From: Massilia norwichensis
GTDB lineage: Bacteria > Pseudomonadota > Gammaproteobacteria > Burkholderiales > Burkholderiaceae_D
Reading direction: 5' to 3'
DNA: 64,000 bases
Assembly: GCF_024753245.1 (NCBI RefSeq)
Contig: NZ_JANUGX010000003.1
Location: forward strand, 186,001 to 250,000
Positions 8,680 through 17,654 of this stretch are shown in pieces. The translations under genes were made by a program, and so were the position numbers. Below the pieces are notes generated by a model that was not told the DNA's origin, did not search any database, and saw nothing but the letters and a program-made list of their open reading frames with translations. Each line of letters starts with the position of its first letter. Position 1 is the first letter of the stretch.

Positions 8680-9594
8680 TCAGCCGGCGCCGTCCAGCGT
8701 GCGCCGCATCGCTTCCATCTCCGCCACGATCCAGGCGCGGAACTGCTGCACCTTGGCCATCGCTTCCTTGTGCGGATTGACCAGGAAGCGGTAGCCGTTG
8801 CCGTAGGGCGCGCTGCGGCAGTGCAGCACGCGCAGGCTGCCGGCAGCGATGTCCTCGCAGGCGATCCCGTAAGGCACCAGTGCGATGCCCTGCCCCGCCA
8901 CCGCGGCCTGGGCCAGCACGCCCCAGTGGCTATAGGTGCGCGAAAAATCGTAGCGGCCCTCGAACTTGCCCTTGAGCGCCTTGTTCTCGTTCAGCGTCTG
9001 CAGCCAGGATTCGGGCGTGCGCTCGCACAGCAGCGGAAAGCGGGCCAGGTCGGCCAACTGCAGTTCCTGCGCGGGATCGTCGAGCAGCTCGGGACTGTAG
9101 ACCGGCACCAGCCGTTCGCGGAACAGCAGCGCCGGGTCGCCGTCCTTGACCGGGCCGAAGCGGATCGCAACGTCGACGTTGTCGTCCAGCAGATCGACCG
9201 GGACATCGTTCGAATCGATGCGGATATCGAGTTCCGGATGCAGCTTGGTAAAGCGCGGCATGCGCGGCACCAGCCACTTGATGGCGAAGGAATGGGTGGT
9301 CGAGATGCGCAGGATGGCTTCCTCGTCGCCGCGCTGCAGGGCCGCGACCTTGGCGCGCAGGTCGCCGAGCGAGCGCCCGACCGCGATCGCCAGTTCCTGG
9401 CCTTTCGCCGTCAGCGCGATGTGGCGCGGATGGCGCACGAACAGCGGAAAGCCAAGCGCCTCTTCCAGCTGCTTGACCTGCAGGCTGACCGCGGCCGGCG
9501 TCTTGTGCAGTTCCTGGGCCGCCAGCTTGAAGCTGCCCCAGCGGGCGGCGCATTCGAAGTCGATCAGCCCGGACAGGCTGCGCAAGGGCTTCAT
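8680..9594 (-). CDS. LysR-family transcriptional regulator (GcvA-like)
   Basis: A regulator of about 304 residues with an N-terminal winged helix-turn-helix. The region FECAARWGSFKLAAQELHKT, then PAAVSLQVKQLEEALGFPLF, is the classic LysR signature, and the effector domain (SFAIKWLVPRMPRF, GQGIALVP) resembles the GcvA subgroup. GGTGGG just upstream favours the ATG at 9594; an in-frame ATG at 9609 is the alternative. It is divergent from the epimerase-like gene at 9732, which is the likely target under the usual LysR arrangement. The stop lies 4 bp from the end of the broken GGDEF-EAL gene, tail to tail. The effector is unknown. Confidence 0.9.
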   Translation of the reverse strand: MKPLRSLSGLIDFECAARWGSFKLAAQELHKTPAAVSLQVKQLEEALGFPLFVRHPRHIALTAKGQELAIAVGRSLGDLRAKVAALQRGDEEAILRISTTHSFAIKWLVPRMPRFTKLHPELDIRIDSNDVPVDLLDDNVDVAIRFGPVKDGDPALLFRERLVPVYSPELLDDPAQELQLADLARFPLLCERTPESWLQTLNENKALKGKFEGRYDFSRTYSHWGVLAQAAVAGQGIALVPYGIACEDIAAGSLRVLHCRSAPYGNGYRFLVNPHKEAMAKVQQFRAWIVAEMEAMRRTLDGAG

Positions 9595-9641
9595 CGGCCC
9601 ACCAAGCATAAGTTTTTCTTATTCATTGCCTTATTATTTTC

Positions 9642-9653
9642 TTGTTTGAACAA
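9642..9653. promoter_or_regulatory. Candidate LysR binding palindrome
   Basis: The palindrome TTGTT-TG-AACAA sits in the AT-rich gap between lysR and the divergent epimerase gene. Its position fits a LysR autoregulatory site, but it is short and not a perfect T-N11-A match, so this is a suggestion only. Confidence 0.3.
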
Positions 9654-9731
9654 TTGCTTCCCTGCATAGAAAATATAGCGGATTCACCAAGAACCCGCTA
9701 GCTCTTCAGCGCCTTCAGCGTAAGGAAGACC

Positions 9732-10667
9732 ATGTCCAAGAACATCCTGGTGATCGGCGGCACCCGTTTCATCGGCAGGCTGCTCGTGCAGCGGCTCCTG
9801 CGCGCCGGCCACCGCGTCACCATTGCCACCCGCGGCTACGTGCCCGATCCCTTCGGCGAGCGCATCGCGCGCATCCGCGTCGACCGCCGCAACGAACTCG
9901 CCATGCGCGCCGTGGCCAAGGCCGGTCCGTTCGACATCGTCTACGACCAGATGTGCTACAGCCCTCTCGACGCGGCGATTGCCGTGCGCACCTTTGCCGG
10001 CCAGGTCGGGCGCTATGTCATGACCTCGACCGTCGATGCCTACCGCGTGCTCGGTGTCGACGCCGCCGGAAAACGCGGCCCGCTGGCCGAGGACGCGCTG
10101 GGCATCGAGGCCCAGGCGATCGACGCCGGCTACCCCTGGCACGACCCGCGCCGCGCCACCGAGTGCTACGTGAGCGGCAAGGTGCAGGCCGAAGCCTACC
10201 TGGTGCGCGACGGCTCGCTGCCGCTGGTGACGCCGCGCCTGGGCCACGTGCTGGGCGGGCCGGAAGATTTCACGGGTCGCCTGGCCCACTACGTCGAACT
10301 GGCGCGCGCCGGCGCCACCCTGCAGTATGCGAACGACAAGGCGGCGGTCTCCTTCACGACCGCGCATGCCGCGGCCGACTTCCTGTTCTGGACCGGAATG
10401 CAGGATTTTCTGGGGCCGGTGAATGCGGCCTGCGATGGGGCGCTGTCGGCGTCGCAGTTGTACGCACGTGTGGGCGAGGTTCTTGAGACGCCGGTCAGGA
10501 CGCGGCGCGCGGCGTCGCCCGTGGAACCAGGCCGCCTGTCGCCTTTCGACCTGCCGGGGCCGATGGTGCTGGACACGTCACGCGCAAAGGCGCTGGGTTA
10601 TGCGTTCGGGCATACGGACGAGTGGCTGGATCACGCGATCCGGCAGCACGACCTGGCCTTTGTCTAG
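9732..10667 (+). CDS. NAD-dependent epimerase/dehydratase family protein
   Basis: A 311-residue protein of the extended short-chain dehydrogenase/reductase type. The N-terminus NILVIGGTRFIGRLLVQRLL contains the nucleotide-binding glycine motif GGTRFIG. The Rossmann core is followed by a C-terminal half that holds CYVSGKVQAEAYL, where the YxxxK-like active-site region would be (Y-V-S-G-K), and a PRLGHVLGGPEDF segment. This resembles the NAD-dependent epimerase-like proteins often annotated in beta-proteobacteria; the sugar or other substrate is not known. The start follows AAGGAAGACC. It is divergent from the LysR gene, probably its regulator. Confidence 0.82.
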   Translation: MSKNILVIGGTRFIGRLLVQRLLRAGHRVTIATRGYVPDPFGERIARIRVDRRNELAMRAVAKAGPFDIVYDQMCYSPLDAAIAVRTFAGQVGRYVMTSTVDAYRVLGVDAAGKRGPLAEDALGIEAQAIDAGYPWHDPRRATECYVSGKVQAEAYLVRDGSLPLVTPRLGHVLGGPEDFTGRLAHYVELARAGATLQYANDKAAVSFTTAHAAADFLFWTGMQDFLGPVNAACDGALSASQLYARVGEVLETPVRTRRAASPVEPGRLSPFDLPGPMVLDTSRAKALGYAFGHTDEWLDHAIRQHDLAFV

Positions 10668-10760
10668 CGCCCACGAAAGCATGAAATTGAAAAAGGATGT
10701 GTCAAAGCCTGTTTTCTGAAGCGGAACCAGTATATTGCGCAGTCGTTCTTATCTGCGGCA

Positions 10761-11255
10761 ATGTCCGGTTCCATCATGGCTTCTCACAGCGCACACCACT
10801 CAACCGGACTGGCGGCCGGATCGATCGCTGCCATTGTCGTCGAACATGCCGGCGCCGGCGGCTTTTGCCACATGTGGAGCCTTCTCGCCCTGGTCATGGG
10901 CACCCTCGGCGGCACGGCGCCTGACTGGCTCGAGGTGAGGTGGTGGACCAGGAAAAGGACGCTCTGGATCACCCACCGGACCTGGACCCACTGGGGCCTG
11001 GGATGGATAGCCTTGCTGGCCTGGTCTTACTGGTCGCTCGACCAACTGGCCTGGGCGCCGCTGGGCTTCGGATTCGCTGCAGGCGGCGTCATGCATCTTC
11101 TCGCCGACTGGCCGAATCCCCTGGGCGTACCTTGGATCGTGAAACGGCGTTCCCTTCATCTTTGGAAAAGCGGTCGATGCGACTTCATCGTCATCGCCAT
11201 GGCCTGGGGTGCCGCATTTGTCGTTGCGGACAAGATGTATTTTCACGTTTCGTAG
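10761..11255 (+). CDS. YdjM-like membrane-bound metal-dependent hydrolase
   Basis: A 164-residue polytopic membrane protein with the conserved pattern of the YdjM/DUF457 family. It has an early glycine- and His-rich helix, GGTAPDWLE, HRTWTHW and HLLADWPNPLGVPWIVK. The His and Asp residues are the presumed metal ligands. Four hydrophobic segments are visible. In E. coli ydjM is LexA-controlled, but I found no SOS box in the 93 bp upstream. There is no clear ribosome binding site at 10761; the ATG at 10776 is an alternative start. The biochemical activity is predicted from the family name only. Confidence 0.75.
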   Translation: MSGSIMASHSAHHSTGLAAGSIAAIVVEHAGAGGFCHMWSLLALVMGTLGGTAPDWLEVRWWTRKRTLWITHRTWTHWGLGWIALLAWSYWSLDQLAWAPLGFGFAAGGVMHLLADWPNPLGVPWIVKRRSLHLWKSGRCDFIVIAMAWGAAFVVADKMYFHVS

Positions 11256-11312
11256 TCGCATCCAGCCGAGCTGCGGGGCGATCGACGGCAAGGTGGCGTT
11301 CACCTGCTCAAG

Positions 11313-11657
11313 TCAAAAATCCGTGCGGACGTGTTCATCTTGCTGCGCCTGGAAGTGCGCACGATGGCGATTGCCCCATTCACACAAGGGCTGCAGCGCA
11401 AGCGCAAGCGTTCGTCCAAAATCGGTGATCGCGTATTCCACCCTCGGCGGCACCGCCATGAAGTCATGGCGCGTGAGGATGCCATCTTCAGTCAGGCTGC
11501 GTAACTGCTGAATCAGGACTTTCTCGCTGATACCGCTCACCAAACGTTTGAGCTCGCCGAAGCGCCGCGGCGCCCCCTGCAGATGGAATAGCAAAATCGG
11601 CTTCCACTTTCCCCCAACGTAATGCAATGCCACATCAAGACCACAAGTCGGCTCCAT
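11313..11657 (-). CDS. HxlR-family winged-helix regulator
   Basis: A 114-residue HxlR-type regulator. It starts MEPTCGLDVALHYVGGKWKP, with the family Cys near the N-terminus and the GGKWKPxIL signature. FGELKRLVSGISEKVLIQQL forms the recognition helix region, and RVEYAITDFGRTL the wing. Members sense electrophiles, quinones or redox state through the Cys, or bind small ligands. The gene is divergent from a SnoaL-like gene at 11772. A conspicuous palindrome lies between the two (11668-11707), so autoregulation together with control of the SnoaL-like gene is likely. Confidence 0.9.
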   Translation of the reverse strand: MEPTCGLDVALHYVGGKWKPILLFHLQGAPRRFGELKRLVSGISEKVLIQQLRSLTEDGILTRHDFMAVPPRVEYAITDFGRTLALALQPLCEWGNRHRAHFQAQQDEHVRTDF

Positions 11658-11667
11658 ATCCTCTCCA

Positions 11668-11707
11668 TACTTACCTTTTGGTAGGTACTAGTATATATGA
11701 AAGTACC
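11668..11707. promoter_or_regulatory. Probable HxlR operator (two overlapping inverted repeats)
   Basis: TACTTACC-TTTT-GGTAGGTA (11668-11687) is an inverted repeat with one mismatch, close to known HxlR/YodB-type sites. A second repeat, GGTACT (11684-11689) paired with AGTACC (11702-11707), overlaps its right arm. Both lie just upstream of the hxlR start, in the divergent gap. Confidence 0.6.
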
Positions 11708-11771
11708 GACTTACAATTGTTCAGGGTGATTTTTATCTACTGCGACAGTCGCAATCTCACAGGAAAACAGC

Positions 11772-12194
11772 ATGCCAACAAACGAAGAAGTGATCAGGGA
11801 AGTCTATGCCGTCGCAGAATCTGCGAGTCTGGACGCGGAAAGGTTCGTCGAGCTTTTCGCGGAAGACGGCTATTTCCTGGACATGGCGACGGGACAAAAA
11901 TGGACTGGCGCCGAGGTTCGTCAGCCGATCGAGGGTTTGGGATCCATCTTTCCGGATTTTCACCGCGAACTGCTGAACGTCTATTCGGCAGCAGATGGCG
12001 TCATCGTCGTCGAGCTCAGATTGCAGGGCACCCATGCAGGCGATTTCCCGACCCCGGACGGCGTGCTTCGCGCCACAGGCAAGCGCTTCGACGTACCGTG
12101 CTGCGATGTCTTCGTCGTCGAGCAAGGGAAGGTAAAGGCCTTCCACTGCTATAACATGCGGTCCGTGTGGCTCGGCCAACTGGGCGCTGCGTAG
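11772..12194 (+). CDS. SnoaL-like / NTF2-fold small protein
   Basis: A 140-residue protein with the SnoaL/NTF2-like cone fold pattern. It has an N-terminal helix (EEVIREVYAVAESASLDAERFVELFAED), a GYFLDMATG turn, a conserved FPDFHRELLNVYSAADGVIVV strand pair and a C-terminal VFVVEQGKVKAFHCYNMR. Relatives act as ester cyclases, limonene epoxide hydrolases or non-enzymatic binding proteins, so a reaction cannot be assigned. CAGGAAAACAGC before the ATG is a good ribosome binding site. The divergent HxlR regulator and shared operator suggest induction by a reactive or toxic small molecule. Confidence 0.75.
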   Translation: MPTNEEVIREVYAVAESASLDAERFVELFAEDGYFLDMATGQKWTGAEVRQPIEGLGSIFPDFHRELLNVYSAADGVIVVELRLQGTHAGDFPTPDGVLRATGKRFDVPCCDVFVVEQGKVKAFHCYNMRSVWLGQLGAA

Positions 12195-12220
12195 CGCCCA
12201 GTTACTCCCTGGGCCAAGCC

Positions 12221-14479
12221 TTAGCGCTTGTCCGCCTTCTCGCGCGCCACCCAATACAGCAGCAGGATCAGCGCAGCATACGGCAGGATCGACAGCAGAT
12301 CCGCGCTGGCCCCGGCGAAGAACGGGTTCGCGGCCTCGGCCCACTTGCCCATCGCGTTGTCGAAGTCGGTCAGCACACCGGCCGTGATGGCGATGACGAT
12401 GCCGGCCAGCGCGCCGCCGGCGATGTAGCCGGACGCCAGCAGCGTGCCCGAGCTGCGGTCGCCCGCGGCCTGCAGTTCTTCGCCGCTCAGGCCGGCGTAC
12501 TGCGGCAGCTTGTTGTTGCGGCGGTCGACCATCCAGCGGATCAGGCCGCCGATCGCGATCGGCAGCGTCGACACCAGCGGCAGGTAGACGCCGACCGCGA
12601 ACGACAGCGCATTCACGCCGGCCATCTCCAGCACCAGCGCGATCATCACGCCGAACACCACCAGGGTCCACGGCAGCTGCTGGTCGAGGATGCCCTTGAT
12701 GATGTAGGACATCAGCACGGCCTTGGGCGCATCGTATTTCTTGACCTCGGAGCCGTCCGGACGGGTGTGGAACTGGCCGTTGATGCCCGGGTCGACCAGC
12801 CAGGCCAGCGAACCGTCTTCGCGCACCAGGTATTTGCCGGCCGGGCCGCCGACGGTATCGGGCTTTTGCCAGACTTTATAGGTGGCGCGGTCGGACGCCG
12901 CCTGCGGGCCCTGGATCTGCGCGGTCTCGGTCAGCTTCGAAGCATCGGTCCTCACGTGCGGCGCCACCTGGGCGGCCGGGACGTAGACGGTGCCGGCATC
13001 GTTCAGTTTCAGCAGGATCGGGCCCAGCACCAGCGCCGAGGCCAGCGCGCCGGCCAGGATCGCGTACTGCTGCAGGCGCGGCGTGGCGCCGACCAGGAAG
13101 CCGGTCTTCAAATCCTGCGAGGTGGTGCCGGCATTCGACGCGGCGATGCAGACGATGGCGCCGACCGACAGCGCGGTCACGTAATAGCGCCCGCCGGTCC
13201 AGCCCATCACCAGGAAGATCAGGCAGGTGAACAGCAGCGTGGCCACCGCCATGCCGGAGATCGGATTCGAGGACGAGCCGACCTCGCCGGTCAGGCGCGA
13301 GGACACGGTCGAGAACAGGAAGCCGAACACCAGGATCAGCAGCGCGCCCAGCAGGTTCATGTGCAGCGGCGTGGCGAAGGTGATCACGGCGATGATGCCC
13401 AGGCAGCCGATCGCCACCCACTTCAGCGGGATGTCCTGGTCGGTGCGCAACGATGCGTCGCCGGTCGAACCCGACTTGAAGCCGGCCAGGCCGCCGCGCA
13501 GCCCGTTCCAGATGGTCGGCAGCGAACGCACCAGCGAGATCAGGCCGCCGGCCGCCACCGCGCCGGCACCAATGTAGAGCACATAGGCGCTGCGGATGTC
13601 GTCCGGGCCCATGTCCTTGATCAGCATCGTGCCGGGCGCCAGCGGCACCGTGAGCAGGTCGCCGAAGAATTTGATCATCGGGATCAGGAGCAGATAGGAC
13701 AGCACGCCGCCGGCCGCCATCGTCATCGCGATGCGCGGGCCGATGATGTAGCCGACGCCCAGCAGCTCGGGCGAGATCTCGGCGCCGGCCGAACCGGCCT
13801 TCAGCGGCGCGCCGAACACGAAGTTGACCGTGTCCTTCCACAGCTTGAAGGAGATGTTCAGGGTTTTATACAACAGGCCGATGCCGAAGCCGCCGAAGAT
13901 GATGAAGGCGCGCTGGCGTGCAGCCTTCGCTTCGCTTGATCCTTCCAGGCGCACTTCGCCGGCGGCTTCGCGCGACGAGGGCGTGGCGGCGGCCTTCAGC
14001 ACCTCGGCGCAGGCCGTGCCTTCCGGGTATTTGAGTTCGCGGTGCTGATCGACGATCATCGTGCGGCGCATCGGGATCATCATCAGGATGCCGAGCAGGC
14101 CACCCAGCACGCCCACCAGCATCACGCGCGAAATCTCCAGGTCGAAGCCGAGGATCATAATCGCCGGCATGGTCACGCCCAGGCCGAAGGCCAGCGATTC
14201 GCCGGCCGAACCGGCCGTCTGCGTGATCGAGTTCTCCAGGATGGTCGATTCGCGTCCGCCCGCCTTCTTGGCCATGCCGAACAGGGTGATCGCGATCACC
14301 GCCACCGGAATCGAGGCGCTGACCGTCAGGCCGACCTTCAGCACCAGGTAGAGCGAGGACGCGCCGAAGATCATGCCCAGCACCGTGCCCATGATCAGGG
14401 CGCGCAGGGTCAGCTCGGGCAGTTGGGCGGAGGCCGGGATATACGGCTTGACCGCGGGCGGGTGGGGATCGTACGGCAT
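12221..14479 (-). CDS. OPT-family oligopeptide transporter
   Basis: A 752-residue inner-membrane protein with about 16 hydrophobic helices, the size and pattern of the bacterial OPT (oligopeptide transporter) superfamily. Landmarks are the first helix LTLRALIMGTVLGMIFGASS, SITQTAGSAGESLAFGLGV, ELKYPEGTACAEVLKA and SNPISGMAVATLL. The family takes up peptides or metal chelates with protons; bacterial members are poorly characterised. It starts at the ATG 14479 and is divergent from the PBP1A gene across 205 bp. The stop is 26 bp from the end of the SnoaL-like gene, tail to tail. Confidence 0.9.
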   Translation of the reverse strand: MPYDPHPPAVKPYIPASAQLPELTLRALIMGTVLGMIFGASSLYLVLKVGLTVSASIPVAVIAITLFGMAKKAGGRESTILENSITQTAGSAGESLAFGLGVTMPAIMILGFDLEISRVMLVGVLGGLLGILMMIPMRRTMIVDQHRELKYPEGTACAEVLKAAATPSSREAAGEVRLEGSSEAKAARQRAFIIFGGFGIGLLYKTLNISFKLWKDTVNFVFGAPLKAGSAGAEISPELLGVGYIIGPRIAMTMAAGGVLSYLLLIPMIKFFGDLLTVPLAPGTMLIKDMGPDDIRSAYVLYIGAGAVAAGGLISLVRSLPTIWNGLRGGLAGFKSGSTGDASLRTDQDIPLKWVAIGCLGIIAVITFATPLHMNLLGALLILVFGFLFSTVSSRLTGEVGSSSNPISGMAVATLLFTCLIFLVMGWTGGRYYVTALSVGAIVCIAASNAGTTSQDLKTGFLVGATPRLQQYAILAGALASALVLGPILLKLNDAGTVYVPAAQVAPHVRTDASKLTETAQIQGPQAASDRATYKVWQKPDTVGGPAGKYLVREDGSLAWLVDPGINGQFHTRPDGSEVKKYDAPKAVLMSYIIKGILDQQLPWTLVVFGVMIALVLEMAGVNALSFAVGVYLPLVSTLPIAIGGLIRWMVDRRNNKLPQYAGLSGEELQAAGDRSSGTLLASGYIAGGALAGIVIAITAGVLTDFDNAMGKWAEAANPFFAGASADLLSILPYAALILLLYWVAREKADKR

Positions 14480-14684
14480 TGTTTCCTTGCTACGTCATGG
14501 ACGCGGTATCGTGTTTCTGGACTGCAGGCACCACTTGGCAGCACCTTAAATGGAAATTAAGCTGGAACTATGGCACATGCCGTAGTGGAAGAAAAGCGGA
14601 TTATAATTTTGATGTAGACCGTGTTTACGCCCTGTCGGCACGGCGATCTGCCGGTCATCTGACCGTCATCAGAGGCTTCTCGTT

Positions 14685-17054
14685 TTGGCAACTACCAGTA
14701 AAAAAGCGCCGCGTGCCTTCAGCGGCATCCGCGGTTTCATCTTGATCGCCCTCGCCCTGCTGATCCTGTTCGTCGCGGGCGTCGCCGGCTACGTGCTGTT
14801 CCGGGTCCTGCCGAATGTGCCGGCGCTGGACGCCGTCACCGACTACCGGCCCAAGATCCCGCTGCGCATCTATACCGCGGACAAAGTCCTGATCGGCGAG
14901 TTCGGCGAGGAACACCGCGACTTCGTCCCGATCCAGAAGATCCCCGACCTGATGAAGAAGTCGCTGCTGGCGATCGAGGACGCGCGCTTCTACGAACACG
15001 GCGCGATCGACTTCCAGCGCGGCCTCGGCGCGGTCTATTCGAACCTGCGCCACGGCTTCGGCGCGGGCGGCGGCTCGACCATCACGATGCAGGTGGCGCG
15101 CAACTTCTTCCTCTCGCGCGAAAAGCACATTGGCCGCAAGGTCAACGAGATCGCGCTGGCTTACAAGATCGAGGCGGCGCTGTCGAAGGACGAGATCCTC
15201 GAGCTGTACATGAACCAGATCTACCTGGGCCAGCGTGCCTACGGCTTCTCGAGCGCTGCACGGACCTACTTCAACAAGAACCTCGAGCAGCTCAGCGTGG
15301 CCGAGATGGCCATGCTGGCCGGCCTGCCGCAGAACCCTTCGCGCCACAATCCGGTGGCCAATCCGAAGCGCGCACGCGAGCGCCAGCACGCGGTGCTGAA
15401 GCGCATGCGCGAACTGGCTTACATCAGCGAAGACCAGTACCAGAAGGCGCTGGTCGAACCGCTGCGCGTGAACACCCGCGGCCAGGAATTCGACACGCAC
15501 GCCGAGTACGTGGCGGAAGCCGCGCGCCAGGCCGTCTACAACCAGTTCAAGGAAGAAGCCTATACCAAGGGCATCCGGGTCTACACCACGATCCTGAAGG
15601 CCGAGCAGGATGCGGCCTACAACTCGGTGCGCCGCAACGTGCTGGCCTACGACCAGCGCCACGGCTACCGCGGCCCCGAGGGCCGCATCGAGCTGCCCGA
15701 CGATCCGGTCGGGCGCGAAGACGCGATCTCCGAGGCGCTGGGCAAGCGCCCCACCAGCGACGGCCTGATTCCGGCGGTGGTGCTGGCCGCGTCGAGCAAG
15801 GCGGTGCGGGTCGAGACCATCGACGGCGACGACGTCGAAATCACGGGCGCAGGCCTGAAGTTCGCCGCCGGCGCGCTGGCTTCGAACGCGAAGGCGGAGC
15901 GCCGCATCGCCCGGGGCGCTATCATTCGCGTGGCCAAGGATGCGAAGGGCAACTGGGCCATCACCCAGGTGCCGCAGGTGGCCGCCGCCTTCGTGGCCAT
16001 CGACAGCGTCACCGGCGCCTACCACGCGCTGGTCGGCGGCTTCGACTACAACCTGCAGAAGTTCAACCACGTGACCCAGGCCTGGCGCCAGCCGGGTTCC
16101 GGCTTCAAGCCCTTCGTTTATTCGGCGGCGCTGGAAAAAGGCTATTCGCCGGCCACCCGCATCCTCGATGCCCCGCTCGACATGCCGGGCGAGAACGCGG
16201 GCGCCACTTGGTCGCCGCAGAACGACGACTTCAAATGGGACGGTCCGATCACCATGCGCCGCGCGCTGGCCGAATCGAAGAACGTGCCCTCGGTGCGCCT
16301 GCTGCGCGCGATCTCGGTGCCCTATGCCCATGAATTCATCGGCAAGTTCGGCTTCGACGCCGCGCGCCAGCCGGCCAACTACACGATGGCCCTCGGCACC
16401 GGCGCCGTCACGCCGCTGCAGATGGCCGGCGCCTACGCGGTGTTCGCCAATGGCGGCTACCGCGTCGAGCCCTACCTGATCGCGCGGGTCGAGGACGCCG
16501 ACGGCAAGGTCATCGCCGAGGCCAAGCCGCCGGCCGCGAAGCAGGAAGAGCAGCGCGTGCTGGATGCGCGCAACGCCTTCATCACCGACAGCATGCTGCG
16601 CGACGTGACCCGCTACGGCACCGGCGCCGCCGCCACCAAGGAACTGGGCCGCACCGACATCGCCGGCAAGACCGGCACCACCAGCGACGCGGTCGATGGC
16701 TGGTTCAACGGCTACGGCGGCGGCGTGGTGGCGGTGGCCTGGATGGGCTACGACGATCCGAAGTCGCTCGGCGGACGCGAGTTCGGCTCCACGCTGGCGC
16801 TGCCGATCTGGATCGATTACATGCGCGTGGCCCTGGCCAAGCGGCCGCAGGAAGAGCGTCCTGAACCGGAAGGCGTCGTGCGCGAGAACGACGACTGGGT
16901 CTATGCCGAGTTTGCCGAAAGCCCGGTCTTCAGCGGCATCGACCTCGACCAGCAGCCGGCAGCCGATCCGAATGCGCCAGTCGATCCGAACGCGGCACCG
17001 GTCCAGCAGCAGGCGCAGCCGCAACAGCAGCAGCTCCAGAACAGCCTGTTCTGA
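14685..17054 (+). CDS. mrcA: Penicillin-binding protein 1A (bifunctional transglycosylase/transpeptidase)
   Basis: A 789-residue class A penicillin-binding protein that polymerises and crosslinks peptidoglycan. A membrane anchor lies at about 17-39. The glycosyltransferase 51 domain has EDARFYEH at 98-105 with the catalytic Glu, and GGSTITMQ. An OB-like insert comes before the transpeptidase domain, with active-site S472-GFK475, S531-KN533 and K662-TGTT. The tail is Gln-rich. The start is a TTG at 14685, preceded by AGAGG; no ATG fits the anchor better. A strong terminator follows at 17078. In Burkholderiales mrcA usually sits next to pilM-Q, but here that gene set is replaced by an OPT gene. 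Confidence 0.95.
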   Translation: MATTSKKAPRAFSGIRGFILIALALLILFVAGVAGYVLFRVLPNVPALDAVTDYRPKIPLRIYTADKVLIGEFGEEHRDFVPIQKIPDLMKKSLLAIEDARFYEHGAIDFQRGLGAVYSNLRHGFGAGGGSTITMQVARNFFLSREKHIGRKVNEIALAYKIEAALSKDEILELYMNQIYLGQRAYGFSSAARTYFNKNLEQLSVAEMAMLAGLPQNPSRHNPVANPKRARERQHAVLKRMRELAYISEDQYQKALVEPLRVNTRGQEFDTHAEYVAEAARQAVYNQFKEEAYTKGIRVYTTILKAEQDAAYNSVRRNVLAYDQRHGYRGPEGRIELPDDPVGREDAISEALGKRPTSDGLIPAVVLAASSKAVRVETIDGDDVEITGAGLKFAAGALASNAKAERRIARGAIIRVAKDAKGNWAITQVPQVAAAFVAIDSVTGAYHALVGGFDYNLQKFNHVTQAWRQPGSGFKPFVYSAALEKGYSPATRILDAPLDMPGENAGATWSPQNDDFKWDGPITMRRALAESKNVPSVRLLRAISVPYAHEFIGKFGFDAARQPANYTMALGTGAVTPLQMAGAYAVFANGGYRVEPYLIARVEDADGKVIAEAKPPAAKQEEQRVLDARNAFITDSMLRDVTRYGTGAAATKELGRTDIAGKTGTTSDAVDGWFNGYGGGVVAVAWMGYDDPKSLGGREFGSTLALPIWIDYMRVALAKRPQEERPEPEGVVRENDDWVYAEFAESPVFSGIDLDQQPAADPNAPVDPNAAPVQQQAQPQQQQLQNSLF

Positions 17055-17077
17055 CGCGCCGGCAGCGGCCGCACCCG

Positions 17078-17109
17078 AAAAGCCCCTACCAAGGGGCTTT
17101 TTCTTTTTA
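17078..17109 (+). terminator. Rho-independent terminator after mrcA
   Basis: A perfect 10-bp stem AAAAGCCCCT / AGGGGCTTTT (17078-17087 and 17092-17101), loop ACCA, followed by TCTTTTT. Confidence 0.9.
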
Positions 17110-17258
17110 GCGATCAATTGACCACAAATACAGTGCACTTAGGGGAAATTAACCCAAGGTTGTGGGCCTGATCCTACAAGGATGGCCGGGCACATCCTAT
17201 TTTGAACACCCATGGCCAACCCCATCATGGCGTCATTCACCAACATACGGAGAAGATC

Positions 17259-17645
17259 ATGAAAAAATACCAAGGCGTTCTCATCGGTAGTCTGATGGCA
17301 CTGAGCCTGGCGGCATGCAGCTCCACCGGCACCTCCAGCGACACCGGCGGCTCCTCGCCGAGCGCCACCTCGAGCAGCTCGGGCGAAGGCAGCTCCAGCG
17401 GCAGCAGCTCGACCGGCACTTCGAACTCCGGCACCATGGGCACCTCCGGCAACGGCGCTTCGGGCACTTCCAGCTCGGGCACCTCGGGCAGCACCGGCAC
17501 CTCGGGACGCGGCGACTGGGGTACCTCGGGCAGCGGCACCTCGGGCAGCGGCAGTTCCGGCTCCAGCACCTCCGGTAGCGGCACCTCCGGCTCGGGCACC
17601 TCGGGCACCACCACTTCCGGCACCTCGGGTACCGGCACCCGTTAA
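17259..17645 (+). CDS. Small low-complexity Ser/Gly/Thr lipoprotein, copy 1 of 3
   Basis: 128 residues. The signal peptide MKKYQGVLIGSLMALSLAAC ends in a lipobox (LAAC), so this is a predicted lipoprotein. Everything after the Cys is Ser, Gly and Thr with few other residues, in short units such as GTSGSGTSG. GGAGA stands ahead of the ATG at 17259; an in-frame ATG at 17202 is less likely because it would bury the signal peptide. It is the first of three consecutive genes with closely similar signal peptides. I do not recognise a family with a known function. The mature part is probably disordered and could act as a spacer, a sticky surface coat or a periplasmic filler. Confidence 0.78.
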   Translation: MKKYQGVLIGSLMALSLAACSSTGTSSDTGGSSPSATSSSSGEGSSSGSSSTGTSNSGTMGTSGNGASGTSSSGTSGSTGTSGRGDWGTSGSGTSGSGSSGSSTSGSGTSGSGTSGTTTSGTSGTGTR

Positions 17646-17654
17646 GAGCGCATC

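Noticed and set aside
10668..10760. LexA (SOS) box upstream of the YdjM-like gene
   Set aside because: The E. coli relative is SOS-controlled, but no CTGT-N8-ACAG match is present; the nearest, CTGTTTTCTGAAGC, lacks the right half.
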